The translations under genes and the position numbers were made by a program. 64,000 nt of DNA, from contig NC_014828.1 of NCBI RefSeq assembly GCF_000178115.2, positions 2,015,310-2,079,309 on the forward strand, in the 5' to 3' direction. This DNA is from Ethanoligenens harbinense YUAN-3 (GTDB taxonomy: Bacteria > Bacillota > Clostridia > Oscillospirales > Ethanoligenentaceae). Below the pieces are notes generated by a model. It did no database searches. It had not been told where the DNA came from and saw nothing but the letters and a program-made list of their open reading frames with translations. Below, one piece after another: positions 52,463 through 61,806 of the stretch; the first letter of the stretch is position 1, and every line of letters starts with the position of its first letter.

Positions 52463-53935
52463 ATGAAAATAAAAGACATGCTTACAAAAAAAATGACCGT
52501 AAAAAAACGGCTTGTTATTTCCAATATTCTGATGATTCTCGTGCCGGTGGTCATCACCGCGTTCATCGGGCTTGTGTGCATAAGCATCATATGGTTCTCC
52601 GTCCAGTACGGCACGGGCCTTGGCTTTAAAGACAGCGAGGACTTTTACAAGGCCAGTCGGGGAATTTCCATGCTTGTTGAGAAATCACTGGAGGAAGGAA
52701 CTCACGCAAACCTTGCGGGGAATCTATCAGGGATCAGCGGGATACTGGACAAAAGTGCCATGGCTCTATCTGTGGATTACTCCGGCAAAAATCTCTATCA
52801 ATACGGGCATGCTACCGACGCTGACGAAGCTTTGCTGAAGGCCGTAGTTACATTGGGCGGTCAGGGCTTCGTTTCCAATGGAAACCGGGAACTGTATGTC
52901 CAACAAGCCGAAATTAAGGGTGTTGTCTATCGTATTTCTATTTTTTCCAGCCCTTCGCAACTGTCCTTCGGCAGTCTGAAGGTTGCGCTCGTTTTGTCCG
53001 CCATCGTTTTGATGTTTGCCATCATTTTTTCCATTTTGCTCACGAACCGTTTCCTGACCAGGTTTGTATTCCAGAAAATCGAACAACCGCTGGAGATCCT
53101 TTCGGGCGGAGTACAACAGATCAGTGAGGGAAATTTGGAGCACCGCATCAACTATACCGGTGAGGATGAATTTTCACCCGTCTGCACCGACTTTAATAAA
53201 ATGGCGGCCCGTCTCAAAGCTTCTGAAGAACGGACACAGCAGCATGAGCAAAGCCGTAAAGAGCTGTTGGTCGGCATCTCCCATGATCTGCGCAGTCCGC
53301 TGACCTCGATTCGCGCCTATGTGGAAGGGCTTTTGGACGGCGTTGCCAAAACTCCCGAAGCCCAAAAAGGATACCTGGAAATTGTCAAAAGCAAAGCGGA
53401 AGACATAGATCGTATGCTGGCGAAAATCTTCCTGTTCTCCAAAATGGAGTTAGGCGAGTACCCGGACCATCCGGAACTGCTGCGGCTTGACGACGAAGTA
53501 CGGCAACTTATACGGGCATTGGGTACGGAATACAAGGAAAGAGGTCTGCTTCTAACAACCGATGATCTTGTTCCGGCGACCGTTTCAGCCGACCCGGATC
53601 AGCTCCGGTGCGTACTGACCAACATTATGGAAAACAGCGTAAAGTATAAAACAAAGGACATGGGAACCTTGACCATCTCCCTCCGGGAGGAAAACGGAGA
53701 GTACCGCCTGTCCCTTTGTGACGACGGTCCCGGCGTTCCTGAGGAAGCGCTGCACCATCTGTTCGAAGTGTTTTACCGCAGTGATCCATCCCGGCAGAAT
53801 CCTCAGCGCGGAAGTGGCCTTGGACTTGCCATTGCCGCTAATGCAATACAACGGATGAACGGAACGATTGAGGCAAAAGTCGGCGAAAACGGCGGTTTGA
53901 AAATTGTGATTTGCCTGCCGAAAGCGGAGGAATAA
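52463..53935 (+). CDS. Sensor histidine kinase
   Basis: A 490-residue membrane kinase. Two membrane segments (near residues 20-45 and 175-195) enclose an outside domain of about 125 residues. A HAMP-like region follows, then the H box LVGISHDLRSPLTSIRAYVEGLLDG (His near 272), N box CVLTNIMENSVKYKTK, and DDGPGVPEEALHHLFEVFYRSD and GSGLGLAIAANAI. It phosphorylates the response regulator encoded one base downstream. The signal is unknown; cell-wall antibiotics are plausible from the neighbours. Confidence 0.93.
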   Translation: MKIKDMLTKKMTVKKRLVISNILMILVPVVITAFIGLVCISIIWFSVQYGTGLGFKDSEDFYKASRGISMLVEKSLEEGTHANLAGNLSGISGILDKSAMALSVDYSGKNLYQYGHATDADEALLKAVVTLGGQGFVSNGNRELYVQQAEIKGVVYRISIFSSPSQLSFGSLKVALVLSAIVLMFAIIFSILLTNRFLTRFVFQKIEQPLEILSGGVQQISEGNLEHRINYTGEDEFSPVCTDFNKMAARLKASEERTQQHEQSRKELLVGISHDLRSPLTSIRAYVEGLLDGVAKTPEAQKGYLEIVKSKAEDIDRMLAKIFLFSKMELGEYPDHPELLRLDDEVRQLIRALGTEYKERGLLLTTDDLVPATVSADPDQLRCVLTNIMENSVKYKTKDMGTLTISLREENGEYRLSLCDDGPGVPEEALHHLFEVFYRSDPSRQNPQRGSGLGLAIAANAIQRMNGTIEAKVGENGGLKIVICLPKAEE

Positions 53936-53936
53936 C

Positions 53937-54626
53937 ATGCAGAAAATACTGATAATAGAAGACGATACCGCCATCGCTGCCATTGAGCGGGATTACCTTT
54001 TGGTTGAACAGTTCGAGGTGGTGATTTCGCAGGACGGCAGGAGCGGTATGGAAAAAGCGTTACAAGGTAGCTTTGACCTGATCCTACTGGACCTGATGCT
54101 TCCCGGTATCGACGGTTTTACCGTCTGCCGCAGGCTGCGGGAATCGCTGGATATTCCCATCCTGATGGTTACGGCCCGGCGGGAGGATATTGATAAAATA
54201 CGCGGTCTGGGCCTTGGTGCGGACGATTACATTGAGAAGCCCTTCTCACCAAGCGTATTGGTAGCGCGAGTCAAGGCGAATCTGGCGCAGTACGCCAGAC
54301 TCAGGAAAACGGATAGAACTGCTCCAATACAAATCGCCATAGGCAGTATCCGCATAAACACCGATACCCACAGAGTCTATGTAAACGACACGGAAATTGA
54401 GCTGAAAAACAAGGAATATGAGCTTTTGCTGTTTATGGCGCAAAACGCCGATGTGGTGTTAAACCGAGAAACGCTTTACGAGCGTATCTGGGGCATGGAC
54501 GCCATGGGAGACAACGCCACGGTCGCCGTCCACATCAACCGGCTGCGGGACAAAATTGAGGAAGATCCGGGCAATCCCCGGTATATCCAAACGGTTCGGG
54601 GAGCGGGTTATCGTTTTAAGGCGTAG
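53937..54626 (+). CDS. OmpR-family response regulator
   Basis: A 229-residue regulator. Receiver domain: KILIIEDDTAIAAIERDYL, phospho-acceptor in DLILLDLMLPGIDGF near residue 51, lysine in GADDYIEKPFSPSVL near 101. Winged helix from about residue 130: LKNKEYELLLFMAQNADVVLNRETLYERIWG, ending in YIQTVRGAGYRFKA. It follows the kinase by one base. Likely sites are the TTAAACT repeats between the kinase and the divergent ATPase-uppP operon. Confidence 0.95.
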   Translation: MQKILIIEDDTAIAAIERDYLLVEQFEVVISQDGRSGMEKALQGSFDLILLDLMLPGIDGFTVCRRLRESLDIPILMVTARREDIDKIRGLGLGADDYIEKPFSPSVLVARVKANLAQYARLRKTDRTAPIQIAIGSIRINTDTHRVYVNDTEIELKNKEYELLLFMAQNADVVLNRETLYERIWGMDAMGDNATVAVHINRLRDKIEEDPGNPRYIQTVRGAGYRFKA

Positions 54627-54792
54627 ATGATATTTTTGGCCCTATATTTTTTCCGATTGCTTCTGCCGCTTTGTGCCGGAAAGCAAGTGGATCTTTTATT
54701 TATAAAGACTCATGATACAGAAAACAAGCAGGGCAGAAGATTTTCTAAAAGTAGTTTATCCTCAGTTTATCTCCAAGAAAACGGTAGTTTAA

Positions 54793-55375
54793 ATGCGGCT
54801 GATACAATCGACGCATAAGCTGGTTAAGGATGTGGCCTTCTTGTTATCAGTTGATTTTACGATCTTGAATTTCATCTATAACCACTGCCGAGCACCGTGG
54901 CTCGATGTGTTTATGCCCTTGGTCACGAAGCTGGGCAATTTCGGAGCCATTTGGATCGTTTTAGCGCTCTGTCTGCTCGTTAGTCGAAAATATCGAAAAA
55001 CGGGAATCGCCCTATGCTGCGCACTGGTTCTGACAGTTATCATCTGCAATGGGATATTAAAGCCGTTTGTTGCCCGTATCCGGCCCTGTGATGTAAATAA
55101 GACAGTAAAGATGCTGATACCGCGTCCCACGGATTTTTCTTTTCCATCCGGGCATACAGCAATGGCCTTTGCGTCGGTATCCACATTGTTCTTCTGCCGC
55201 CGAAAACTGTGGACCCTCATTGGTGCTGGCGGCACTCATCGCCTTTTCACGGCTCTACCTCTATGTACATTATCCATCTGATATATTGGCCGGGATGCTG
55301 CTTGGCTGTGTTTTCGGATTTTCAGCATACAAACTGGCTAAACATATTGAATATATCATATATCAACGCCGCTGA
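54793..55375 (+). pseudogene. PAP2-family phosphatase, frameshifted
   Basis: The first frame has five membrane segments and the PAP2 motifs KPFVARIRPCD and [19 protein letters not shown], then loses its reading near 55215. The continuing part, [34 protein letters not shown] in register (third PAP2 motif), lies in the next frame. One lost or gained base explains both. The enzyme would hydrolyse undecaprenyl or phosphatidyl phosphates and would complement UppP. It is either a recent pseudogene or a sequencing error. Confidence 0.8.
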
Positions 55376-55538
55376 TTTTTGGGATTTTGTGGCTATTGTT
55401 TTCGGCAGGCTTTAACACGATGAATTCAAAAAGAATGCAATACCTGCCCAACAAAAAATGTGAGTTTTGGGGGCTGTTGCGATACCTGAATGATTAATAT
55501 TGTACCCCTCTAAGCTCACCGTTTGGAGGGGGTACTCT

Positions 55539-55598
55539 ATGCGTATTCGATATAACGTGAACTTCAAGCGACCGCTGCCATGTAGCGGTCGAGCGTGA
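55539..55598 (+). CDS. Possible 19-residue leader peptide
   Basis: ATG at 55539 follows GGAGGGGGT; the frame reads MRIRYNVNFKRPLPCSGRA and stops. It overlaps a hairpin whose stem would be opened or blocked by ribosomes stalled on it, and an intrinsic terminator lies 140 bases downstream. This is the layout of attenuation leaders. No downstream resistance gene is left, so it may be a remnant or may act on the sigma-like gene. Confidence 0.35.
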   Translation: MRIRYNVNFKRPLPCSGRA

Positions 55599-55740
55599 TG
55601 AAGCGGATTTTTATCTGGTACATACCTCTCTAATTGGTAGACTTCTCCCCAAAAGTCCGTACTATCTAACAGATAATTACGGGCAACAACAGAAACTGAC
55701 AAAGTACAAAAACAGGATATATAGAATCCCTATTTGCACT

Positions 55741-55777
55741 AAGGTCCATTTGGTTTACATCCAAATGGACCTTTTTT
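55741..55777 (+). terminator. Intrinsic terminator ahead of the sigma-like gene
   Basis: AAGGTCCATTTGG and CCAAATGGACCTT form a near-perfect 13-bp stem with a seven-base loop, followed by six Ts. It is 94 bases before the sigma-like start. Confidence 0.85.
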
Positions 55778-55870
55778 GTCGTATAAAAGGAAATTTAGTC
55801 GGTTGCCGCTCACCGCCTGCCTCTGTTTCGATTTGCCGTACCCCAAAAAATCGAAACGGAGGAAAGACAA

Positions 55871-56296
55871 ATGACAAGGATCAATCTGCGGGACTACTAT
55901 CCCGATTTCTATACCACTGACTGCATCATCGAAGTGCCTGACGAAGTTGCGGTGCTCATGGATTCCTATGAACGGGCCGAAGCTGCCTACTACCTGCGGA
56001 GATACCGCCATAAGGCGTATTACTCTCTGGATCGCGGAGACAGCATTGAGCGCGACATCCTGTTTGTGTCCCTGTCCCCCTGCGAAATCTATGAGCGCAA
56101 AGTGACCATAGAGCAGCTTCACGCTGCCATTGCCGCATTGCCGGACAAGCAGGCCAAACGCATCTATGCTCATTACTTTTTGGGTATGAGCAAGAGTGTC
56201 ATTGCCAGAGCCGAAGGTGTCAGCAAGACTGTGGTTGGTGAAGCTATCGACCGAGGACTAAAAAATATGGAAAAGTTTTTAAAAAAGTCTCTCTAA
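55871..56296 (+). CDS. Sigma-70-like regulator of the mobile element
   Basis: A 141-residue protein. The C-terminal part IEQLHAAIAALPDKQAKRIYAHYFLGMSKSVIARAEGVSKTVVGEAIDRGLKNMEKFL is a sigma region 4-type helix-turn-helix, and the N-terminal region (MTRINLRDYYPDFYTTDCIIEVPDEVAVLM) matches the short sigma-like proteins of Tn916/Tn1549-type elements. GAGGAAAG precedes the ATG. It probably controls recombination or transfer genes. The recombinase genes downstream are broken. Confidence 0.85.
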   Translation: MTRINLRDYYPDFYTTDCIIEVPDEVAVLMDSYERAEAAYYLRRYRHKAYYSLDRGDSIERDILFVSLSPCEIYERKVTIEQLHAAIAALPDKQAKRIYAHYFLGMSKSVIARAEGVSKTVVGEAIDRGLKNMEKFLKKSL

Positions 56297-56787
56297 GCTC
56301 ACTTACTTCTGCCCTAAAAATGAAAAGGTTTATGAGGGATATGTTTTTATTCTTCGCTGAACCTTGAAAATCGAATAAAGGACAAGCCGGATACATACCG
56401 CAAGCAGCGGCATACAGGGAGCCGGACGGCGGGTGCGCCACGATCTTTCCTTACGCGGGAGAGGGTGACTGATTTCAGCGTGACGGAAAGGGAGCGAAAA
56501 ACACCAGCGCCGCAGGCAGAGCAGCGTCTTTCAGGCGCAAGGCAGCTCTGCGGCAATTATCTGTATGTAATGAAACTTCCGTTCAGTCACAGTCCGAGCG
56601 TGATAAAACCGTCGCAGGCAATGAGAACGGCCCGCCATCATCATGGGGGGAGGTGCGATTCCTATGGTAACAGGTACGCCGCCTGTTCGTCCGGAATGTC
56701 TGTAAATATAAAAAGCAAATCGAAACAAGGAACAGCCGCGCCGTAATTGTTTCGCGTTGCCCGTGAGGGCAGTGCCAATATGCAATA
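56297..56787. other. Gap without intact genes
   Basis: About 490 bases between the sigma-like gene and the recombinase remnant. It has an imperfect inverted repeat (CCGCAGGCAGAGC and GCTCTGCGG, 56507-56556) and a 13-codon frame after GGGGGGAGGTG near 56664. The first half of the serine recombinase gene should be here but cannot be found, so a deletion is likely. Confidence 0.45.
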
Positions 56788-57736
56788 AATGGCAAGTGCA
56801 AATATGCAAAACTGTGGATGTATGCCACCGTGAAAAACGTCCTGAACAACGAAGCCTATCTCGGAAACCTGATTCAAAATCAAACCGGTTCCCTCTCTTA
56901 TAAGGACAAAACCACGATACGAAAGCCGGAAACGGATTGGATCTGCCATGAGAATGCCTTTGACGCCATTATTTCACCGGAAGTATGGGACGCGGTTCAG
57001 GAAATCAACCGGCTGGCAAAGTTTCGTTCCATAAATAACGCCGCACCGCAGCCACACCTGTTTACCGGCAAGTTGATATGCGCCGACTGCAAGGGGCAGC
57101 TTTTGGCAAACAGAGAGACGCAGCATAGAAAAAACGGCGATGTCAGGAAATATGTTTCTTACTTTTGCGGGAGATATGCCAATTCCGGCCGAAGCGCGTG
57201 TTCGCGTCACGGTATTTCCGAAATCAAGCTGAAAAAACTCGTCATGGCTGAGATTAAGGCGCGCGCCGAAGCGCTGGAATTTGACGAAACCGCCGTGCTG
57301 GACATGCTGAAAAAAAAAGATGTCAGCCGACGACACCCAACGTCAGGAAGATACCCGGCAGGAGGTCGGCAGGCTGCACCGCCGTATTCAGGAGCTTGAG
57401 CACATGACTGCGAAGCTCTACGAGGATAAGGTCAGTGGCACGATCAGCGAGGCCAGTTTCACGGTGCTAATACAAAAAAATGAACAGGAGCGGCTTCAAA
57501 AGGCGGAACGCCTCGACACGCTTCTTTCCAAAATCAGAAAATCTGAACAGAATGCCGCCAACATTCAGAATTGGGCGGCGGTTATCCGAAAGCATCTGCA
57601 CTTACAGGAGCTTGACCGTGAGACAGTGGACGAACTGATAGACCATATTGAAGTCGGTGAGCACACAGACGTCAACGGCCAACGCAGCCAGAATATCAGA
57701 GTGTTTTACCGCTTCATAGGGTCAATAGAAACTTAA
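56788..57736 (+). pseudogene. Large serine recombinase, 5'-deleted and frameshifted
   Basis: The frame from about 56788 carries the recombinase domain (YATVKNVLNNEAYLGNLIQNQ, then AFDAIISPEVWDAVQEINRL) and the zinc ribbon (GKLICADCKGQLL ... YFCGRYANSGRSACSRHGI). Near 57309-57317 a run of nine As marks a frameshift; the coiled-coil C-terminus continues in the next frame (VGRLHRRIQELEHMTAKLYEDKVSGTISEASF) to 57736. The catalytic resolvase domain with its serine is missing. It was probably the integrase of the element or of an older neighbour. Confidence 0.85.
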
Positions 57737-57838
57737 TATTGAAGAGAAGTCATTATTATTTGCAGGAGCGCAAACGATTTGCGATTGATTTCTGCCGGTC
57801 TGTCATAAAAAAGCGAGAGTGAGAAGCCCCCTTCCTAA

Positions 57839-58405
57839 ACAGCGCATGTTCTTGATGAAATGCTTAATGCGCGGATATGCGATGTGAAAACGGGATCTCC
57901 GGCAACGATGCAGTTGTTTGGCAAAGGAAAAAAAACCAGACGTGTTCCGCTGGCGCAGAGAACCGCCAGTCATTTCAAAAAATATCTACAGAGATTTCAT
58001 CCGGATGAAAACGAATACTCGCAGAAATATATTTTCTACACCATGAGATACGGTGAGCACCACAGGATGACAGCCAACAATGTTCGGGTATTCCTACGAG
58101 AATACGGACAAAAAGCAAGGAAATACTGTCCGGAGATTCCTGAGAATGTCCATCCGCATCTGTTTCGCCACAGCCGAGCGATGCATCTGTACCAGAGGGG
58201 AATGGATTTGACGCTTGTATCTCAATGGCTTGGGCACGCAAACCTACAGACAACGCTTGTATACGCTCATGCCGATACCGAGCAGAAACGCAGGGCAATT
58301 GAGCTTGCAGAAAGTTCAAGCAGTCCGGCGAAAAAGAATCCTTCAACCGGAAAATATACAGTCAGTGACGAGGAAACATTGAAAAAGCTGTACGGGCTTA
58401 GGTGA
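57839..58405 (+). pseudogene. Tyrosine recombinase, C-terminal catalytic fragment
   Basis: The frame (first ATG at 57860) begins VLDEMLNARICDVKTGSPATMQ in the catalytic domain and contains PHLFRHSRAMHLYQRGMDLTLVSQWLGHANLQTTLVYAHAD, which holds the H-x-x-R, H and Tyr of the active site. The N-terminal DNA-binding domain and the first catalytic Arg region are missing and an in-frame stop precedes the fragment. It resembles XerC/D or TnpB-like recombinases of Firmicutes. Confidence 0.85.
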
Positions 58406-58413
58406 GAACAGCC

Positions 58414-58572
58414 TTATTGTTATCACCAATTTCCCGATTCCTGGTTTTGCGTGAATAAAAAAGAGCGTTGCCTTTGCATTATTGTTATCACCAATCCGAT
58501 GCTTAAAAAGCAGGCTGAATCGTTGCTCTACGCAGCTTTTCAACCTGCTGTCACGTCCTTTAGTGATAACAA
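58414..58572. repeat. 17-bp direct repeats with an inverted copy beside the recombinase fragment
   Basis: TTATTGTTATCACCAAT occurs at 58414-58430 and 58479-58495. GTGATAACAA (58563-58572) is an inverted partial copy, and a weaker TTGATAAC follows at 58580. Repeats of this kind beside a tyrosine recombinase gene are typical of recombinase binding or attachment sites. Confidence 0.5.
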
Positions 58573-58606
58573 TTTTTTGTTGATAACTACTTTTGTTTCT
58601 TTTTTA

Positions 58607-58645
58607 ATCAGCGCCCATCTGAAAGCCTTTCAAATGGGCGCTGAT
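58607..58645. terminator. Long hairpin between the recombinase remnant and the ferredoxin gene
   Basis: ATCAGCGCCCAT and ATGGGCGCTGAT pair, with further pairing inside. It lies beyond the stop of the minus-strand ferredoxin gene. T tracts are poor, so it may be a terminator or 3' stabiliser of the hcp operon. Confidence 0.5.
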
Positions 58646-58651
58646 TTATGA

Positions 58652-58840
58652 TTATTCTACCGTGATAACAGAGACGGGACAGTTATCCCGTGCTTCCGTT
58701 GCCGTGTCTTCCGCAGATTCAGGAACAGGGTCCGCGCAAACCTCCGCATGCCCGTCATCAGCCATCCGAAATACCTCCGGACAGGTTGATGTGCATAATC
58801 CGCAGGAAATACAGCCCTTTCTGTCGATTGTTGCGTTCAT
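58652..58840 (-). CDS. Small ferredoxin
   Basis: A 62-residue protein (MNATIDRKGCISCGLCTSTCPEVF, then EARDNCPVSVITVE) with C-x2-C-x2-C-x3-C and a distant CP pair, as in single 4Fe-4S ferredoxins of Clostridia. ATG at 58840 follows AAGGAGAT. It is the last gene of the hcp operon and may pass electrons to Hcp (inference). Confidence 0.88.
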   Translation of the reverse strand: MNATIDRKGCISCGLCTSTCPEVFRMADDGHAEVCADPVPESAEDTATEARDNCPVSVITVE

Positions 58841-58862
58841 ATGCCAAATCTCCTTTTTTAAA

Positions 58863-60494
58863 TCAGGCATTCATAAACAGCTTGATGTCATCGTCAACTG
58901 TTCCCACGCCTGCGATTCCGAATTTTTCAATCAGGACCTTTGCCACGCTGGGTGACAGGAAACCCGGCAGCGTGGGGCCTAGGTGGATGTTCTTTACGCC
59001 CAAGTACAGCAAAGCCAAGAGAACGATGACGGCCTTCTGTTCGTACCAGGCGATATTGAAAGCAATCGGCAGCTTGTTAATATCGTCGAGTCCAAACACC
59101 TCTTTGAGTTTCAGGGCGATGACCGCCAGAGAATAGGAGTCGTTGCACTGTCCGGCGTCCAGAACTCTCGGAATACCGCCGATATCGCCCAGCTTCAGTT
59201 TATTATAGCGATACTTCGCACAGCCCGCCGTAAGAATTACCGTGTCCTTCGGGAGCTTCTCCGCAAACTCGGTGTAGTATTCCCTGGACTTCATACGTCC
59301 GTCACAGCCGGCCATAACAAAGAACTTTTTGATCGCACCGGATTTGACGGCATCGACGATCTTGTCTGCCAGAGCCATCACCTGATTATGGGCAAAGCCG
59401 CCGACAATGCTGCCAGTCTCAATCTCATCGGGCGCGGGAAGAGTCTTGGCAAGCGCGATGATCTCGGAAAAGTCCTTTTTGCCGTTCTCATCGGCTTCAA
59501 TATGCTTGCAGCCGGGATAGCCGGTGGAACCCGTGGTAAAGATTCTGCCCCGGACCTCCTCGCTTCTTGGCGGGACGATGCAGTTGGTAGTAAAGAGGAT
59601 GGGGCCATGGAAGGAGACAAATTCCTCAAGCTGCTTCCACCATGCATTGCCGTAGTTTCCGGCAAAGTTGTCGTATTTTTTGAAAGCCGGGTAATAATGG
59701 GCAGGCAGCATCTCGCTGTGGGTATACACATCCACGCCAGTACCTTTGGTTTGCTCCAGAAGCTGCTCCAGATCGGTCAGGTCGTGACCGGAAATCAGGA
59801 TCGCAGGATTTTTTCTGACGCCGATATTGACCTCGGTGATTTCAGGATTGCCGAACCGTGACGTGTTGGCCTCGTCCAGTAGCGCCATAACTTTGACGCC
59901 GTATTCGCCGGTTTTCAGCGTCAGCGCGACAAGATCGTCGGCGGAGAGGGAGTCGTCCAGTGTTGCCGCCAGTGCCTCATAGATGAAGGCGTTGATGGTC
60001 AAATCTTCTTTTCCGATGTTTTTCGCGTGCTCGGCGTAAGCAGCCATACCCTTAAGGCCGTATGTGATCATCTCGCGGAGAGAACGCACGTCCTCGTTTT
60101 CGGTTGACAGCACGCCGACGGTAGCGGCCTTTTCCAGCATGGACGCTCTGGAACTTACCATAAACGTGGCCGCATCGTGTAAACCCGCAGAAGCAACGGA
60201 ATTTCTGAGCTTGTCTCTTACGGCAATCATTTTCATGATCTGTTTTTCAATCGAGCCGTCGTCGAAATTCGCGTTGGTGATGGTCATGAACAGGCTGCTG
60301 AGAACTTCATAATTTGTCTCGCCGAGGGTTTTGACGTCCAGCTTTCCTTTGACTACAATTTCGGAAATGCCCTTGAGCGTGTAAATCAGAAGATCCTGGA
60401 GTTTTGCCACTTCTTCGTTTTTTCCGCAGACGCCGCGCACCGCGCAGCCCTTTCCTCCGGCAGTTTCCTGACACTGATAGCAAAACATACTCAT
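58863..60494 (-). CDS. hcp: Hydroxylamine reductase / hybrid cluster protein
   Basis: A 543-residue protein. The N-terminal cysteines [26 protein letters not shown] bind the Fe-S cluster, and later conserved motifs ([40 protein letters not shown]) supply hybrid-cluster ligands. Hcp reduces NO or hydroxylamine and protects anaerobes from nitrosative stress. It lies in an operon with rubredoxin upstream and ferredoxin downstream. Confidence 0.96.
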   Translation of the reverse strand: MSMFCYQCQETAGGKGCAVRGVCGKNEEVAKLQDLLIYTLKGISEIVVKGKLDVKTLGETNYEVLSSLFMTITNANFDDGSIEKQIMKMIAVRDKLRNSVASAGLHDAATFMVSSRASMLEKAATVGVLSTENEDVRSLREMITYGLKGMAAYAEHAKNIGKEDLTINAFIYEALAATLDDSLSADDLVALTLKTGEYGVKVMALLDEANTSRFGNPEITEVNIGVRKNPAILISGHDLTDLEQLLEQTKGTGVDVYTHSEMLPAHYYPAFKKYDNFAGNYGNAWWKQLEEFVSFHGPILFTTNCIVPPRSEEVRGRIFTTGSTGYPGCKHIEADENGKKDFSEIIALAKTLPAPDEIETGSIVGGFAHNQVMALADKIVDAVKSGAIKKFFVMAGCDGRMKSREYYTEFAEKLPKDTVILTAGCAKYRYNKLKLGDIGGIPRVLDAGQCNDSYSLAVIALKLKEVFGLDDINKLPIAFNIAWYEQKAVIVLLALLYLGVKNIHLGPTLPGFLSPSVAKVLIEKFGIAGVGTVDDDIKLFMNA

Positions 60495-60515
60495 TTTTGC
60501 TTCCTCCTTTAAAAT

Positions 60516-60680
60516 TCAGTCTTCAACAGGTTCAAAATTGTCCTTACCGACAAAACAAATCGGGCACTGCCAATCATCGGGTAAATCTTCAAATGACGTG
60601 CCGAGCGCGATGCCGCTGTCAGAATCGCCAAGCGCGGGATCATAGACATACCCGCAGGGAATACATCTGTACTTTTTCAT
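60516..60680 (-). CDS. Rubredoxin
   Basis: A 54-residue protein: [19 protein letters not shown] near the start and [19 protein letters not shown] at the end give the two CxxC iron knuckles of rubredoxin. It lies between the cupin and hcp genes on the same strand. Probably an electron donor in the stress-response operon. Confidence 0.93.
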   Translation of the reverse strand: MKKYRCIPCGYVYDPALGDSDSGIALGTSFEDLPDDWQCPICFVGKDNFEPVED

Positions 60681-60700
60681 CTGGTTTTCTCCTCGTTTTC

Positions 60701-61015
60701 TCAGCTTTTTGGGGCGGGCGCTTTTACGACAATTAACTCCATCGTTTCGTCATGAACATTTCTGACATTCATTTTAGTTTGAAACGGGATTTTCACCAGA
60801 GTTCCGGCCTCGTACTCATGGATTTCCTGATCATCAAGGCCGATGGAGAGTCTTCCGCGAATGACGGTCATATACACGTTTGAATTGGAAAAGTGCTCCG
60901 GCAAACCCTCATTCTTGTTGAACACCATGTGGAGGTAATGAAGGTTTTCGTCAAATATGATCTTTTCTATCGCTTTTTCATTGGTTCTGGACAGCTTATA
61001 TTCTTTTTCTATCAT
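60701..61015 (-). CDS. Cupin-domain protein
   Basis: A 104-residue single cupin: [34 protein letters not shown] (His and Glu positions of the first cupin motif) and [20 protein letters not shown] (second motif). It lies 15 bases after the 4Fe-4S protein gene and 20 bases before rubredoxin, in the hcp operon. The substrate is unknown. Confidence 0.85.
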   Translation of the reverse strand: MIEKEYKLSRTNEKAIEKIIFDENLHYLHMVFNKNEGLPEHFSNSNVYMTVIRGRLSIGLDDQEIHEYEAGTLVKIPFQTKMNVRNVHDETMELIVVKAPAPKS

Positions 61016-61030
61016 TGTGCGTACCCCCTT

Positions 61031-61735
61031 TCAATCAAGTATTCTGCCATCGGTCGAAATCGTGACAACCTGCCAGGGAATCATTTTGCCGCTGTTTTGA
61101 AGCGCTCTTTTTACTGCGTTTTCAATCCCGCCGCAGCAGGGAACTTCCATTCTGACGACCGTAACGCTTTTTATATTGTTGTTCCGAATGATTTCTGTGA
61201 GTTTGTCGCTGTAATCTCCTTCGTCCAGCTTGGGGCAGCCGATCAGGGTCACTTTGTTTCGGATAAACCTGTTGTGAAAATCTCCGTAAGCATAGGCCGT
61301 ACAGTCGGCGGCGATCAGGAGGTTGGCGTCCGCGAAATAAGGAGCGTTGACCGGCGCAAGTTTGATTTGGACGGGCCACTGTGACAACTGGCTTTTGTTT
61401 TCGCTGATATTGGGATGGACGGCCTCACACTTATTTTCCCGATGGATGGTTTTAGACTGCGTACCGGGGCAGCCGCAGGCCAGCGTTTCTCCCTGTTTGC
61501 TCAGCTTGTTTTTCTTCACGGCGGCTTCATCATATTCTTTTGCATCGCGTTCCTCGAAACTGATAGCCCCTGTCGGGCAGGCCGGCAAACAGTCGCCGAG
61601 GCCGTCGCAGTAATCGTCGCGGAGAAGCTTGGCCTTTCCGTTTATCATTCCGATTGCCCCTTCGTGACAGGCTTTTGCGCACAGTCCGCAGCCGTTGCAT
61701 TTCTCTTCATCAATTCTGATAATTTTTCGAATCAT
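61031..61735 (-). CDS. 4Fe-4S binding protein heading the hcp operon
   Basis: A 234-residue protein. Residues 8-65 hold two ferredoxin-type clusters (CNGCGLCAKACHEGAI; CDGLGDCLPACPTGAI). The C-terminal part (YFADANLLIAADCTAYAYGDFHNRFI, TLIGCPKLDEGDY, VVRMEVPCCGGIENAVKRAL) is of the kind seen beside Hcp and in Fe-S oxidoreductases of anaerobes. It is the first gene of the five-gene minus-strand operon, divergent from a Crp/Fnr regulator 98 bases away. It may deliver electrons to Hcp. Confidence 0.85.
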   Translation of the reverse strand: MIRKIIRIDEEKCNGCGLCAKACHEGAIGMINGKAKLLRDDYCDGLGDCLPACPTGAISFEERDAKEYDEAAVKKNKLSKQGETLACGCPGTQSKTIHRENKCEAVHPNISENKSQLSQWPVQIKLAPVNAPYFADANLLIAADCTAYAYGDFHNRFIRNKVTLIGCPKLDEGDYSDKLTEIIRNNNIKSVTVVRMEVPCCGGIENAVKRALQNSGKMIPWQVVTISTDGRILD

Positions 61736-61806
61736 GTTCCGTCCCCCACTTTCAAGTTGTTGTTGACTTTATGATTTGAGTTTACTATTCTTAAATTAAT
61801 AAGTCG

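Larger units (their letters stand above)
55376..55870. other. Gene-poor region with leader, hairpins and terminator
   Basis: About 495 bases. It contains a hairpin GTACCCCTC / GAGGGGGTAC (55502-55535), a 19-codon frame with a strong ribosome binding site, a second hairpin CGACCGCT / AGCGGTCG (55569-55591) overlapping that frame, and an intrinsic terminator near 55741-55777. At 55469 GGGGGCTGTTGC resembles one end of the 150-bp MITE, but no partner end was found. The arrangement looks like an antibiotic- or translation-responsive leader. Confidence 0.45.

Noticed and set aside
55469-55480. GGGGGCTGTTGC as a third MITE end
   Set aside because: Only 11-12 bases match and there is no opposite end nearby; kept as a remark only.
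58414-58495. Two 17-bp direct repeats as a CRISPR array
   Set aside because: Only two units with a 48-base gap, an inverted partial copy and no cas genes; a recombinase site fits better.
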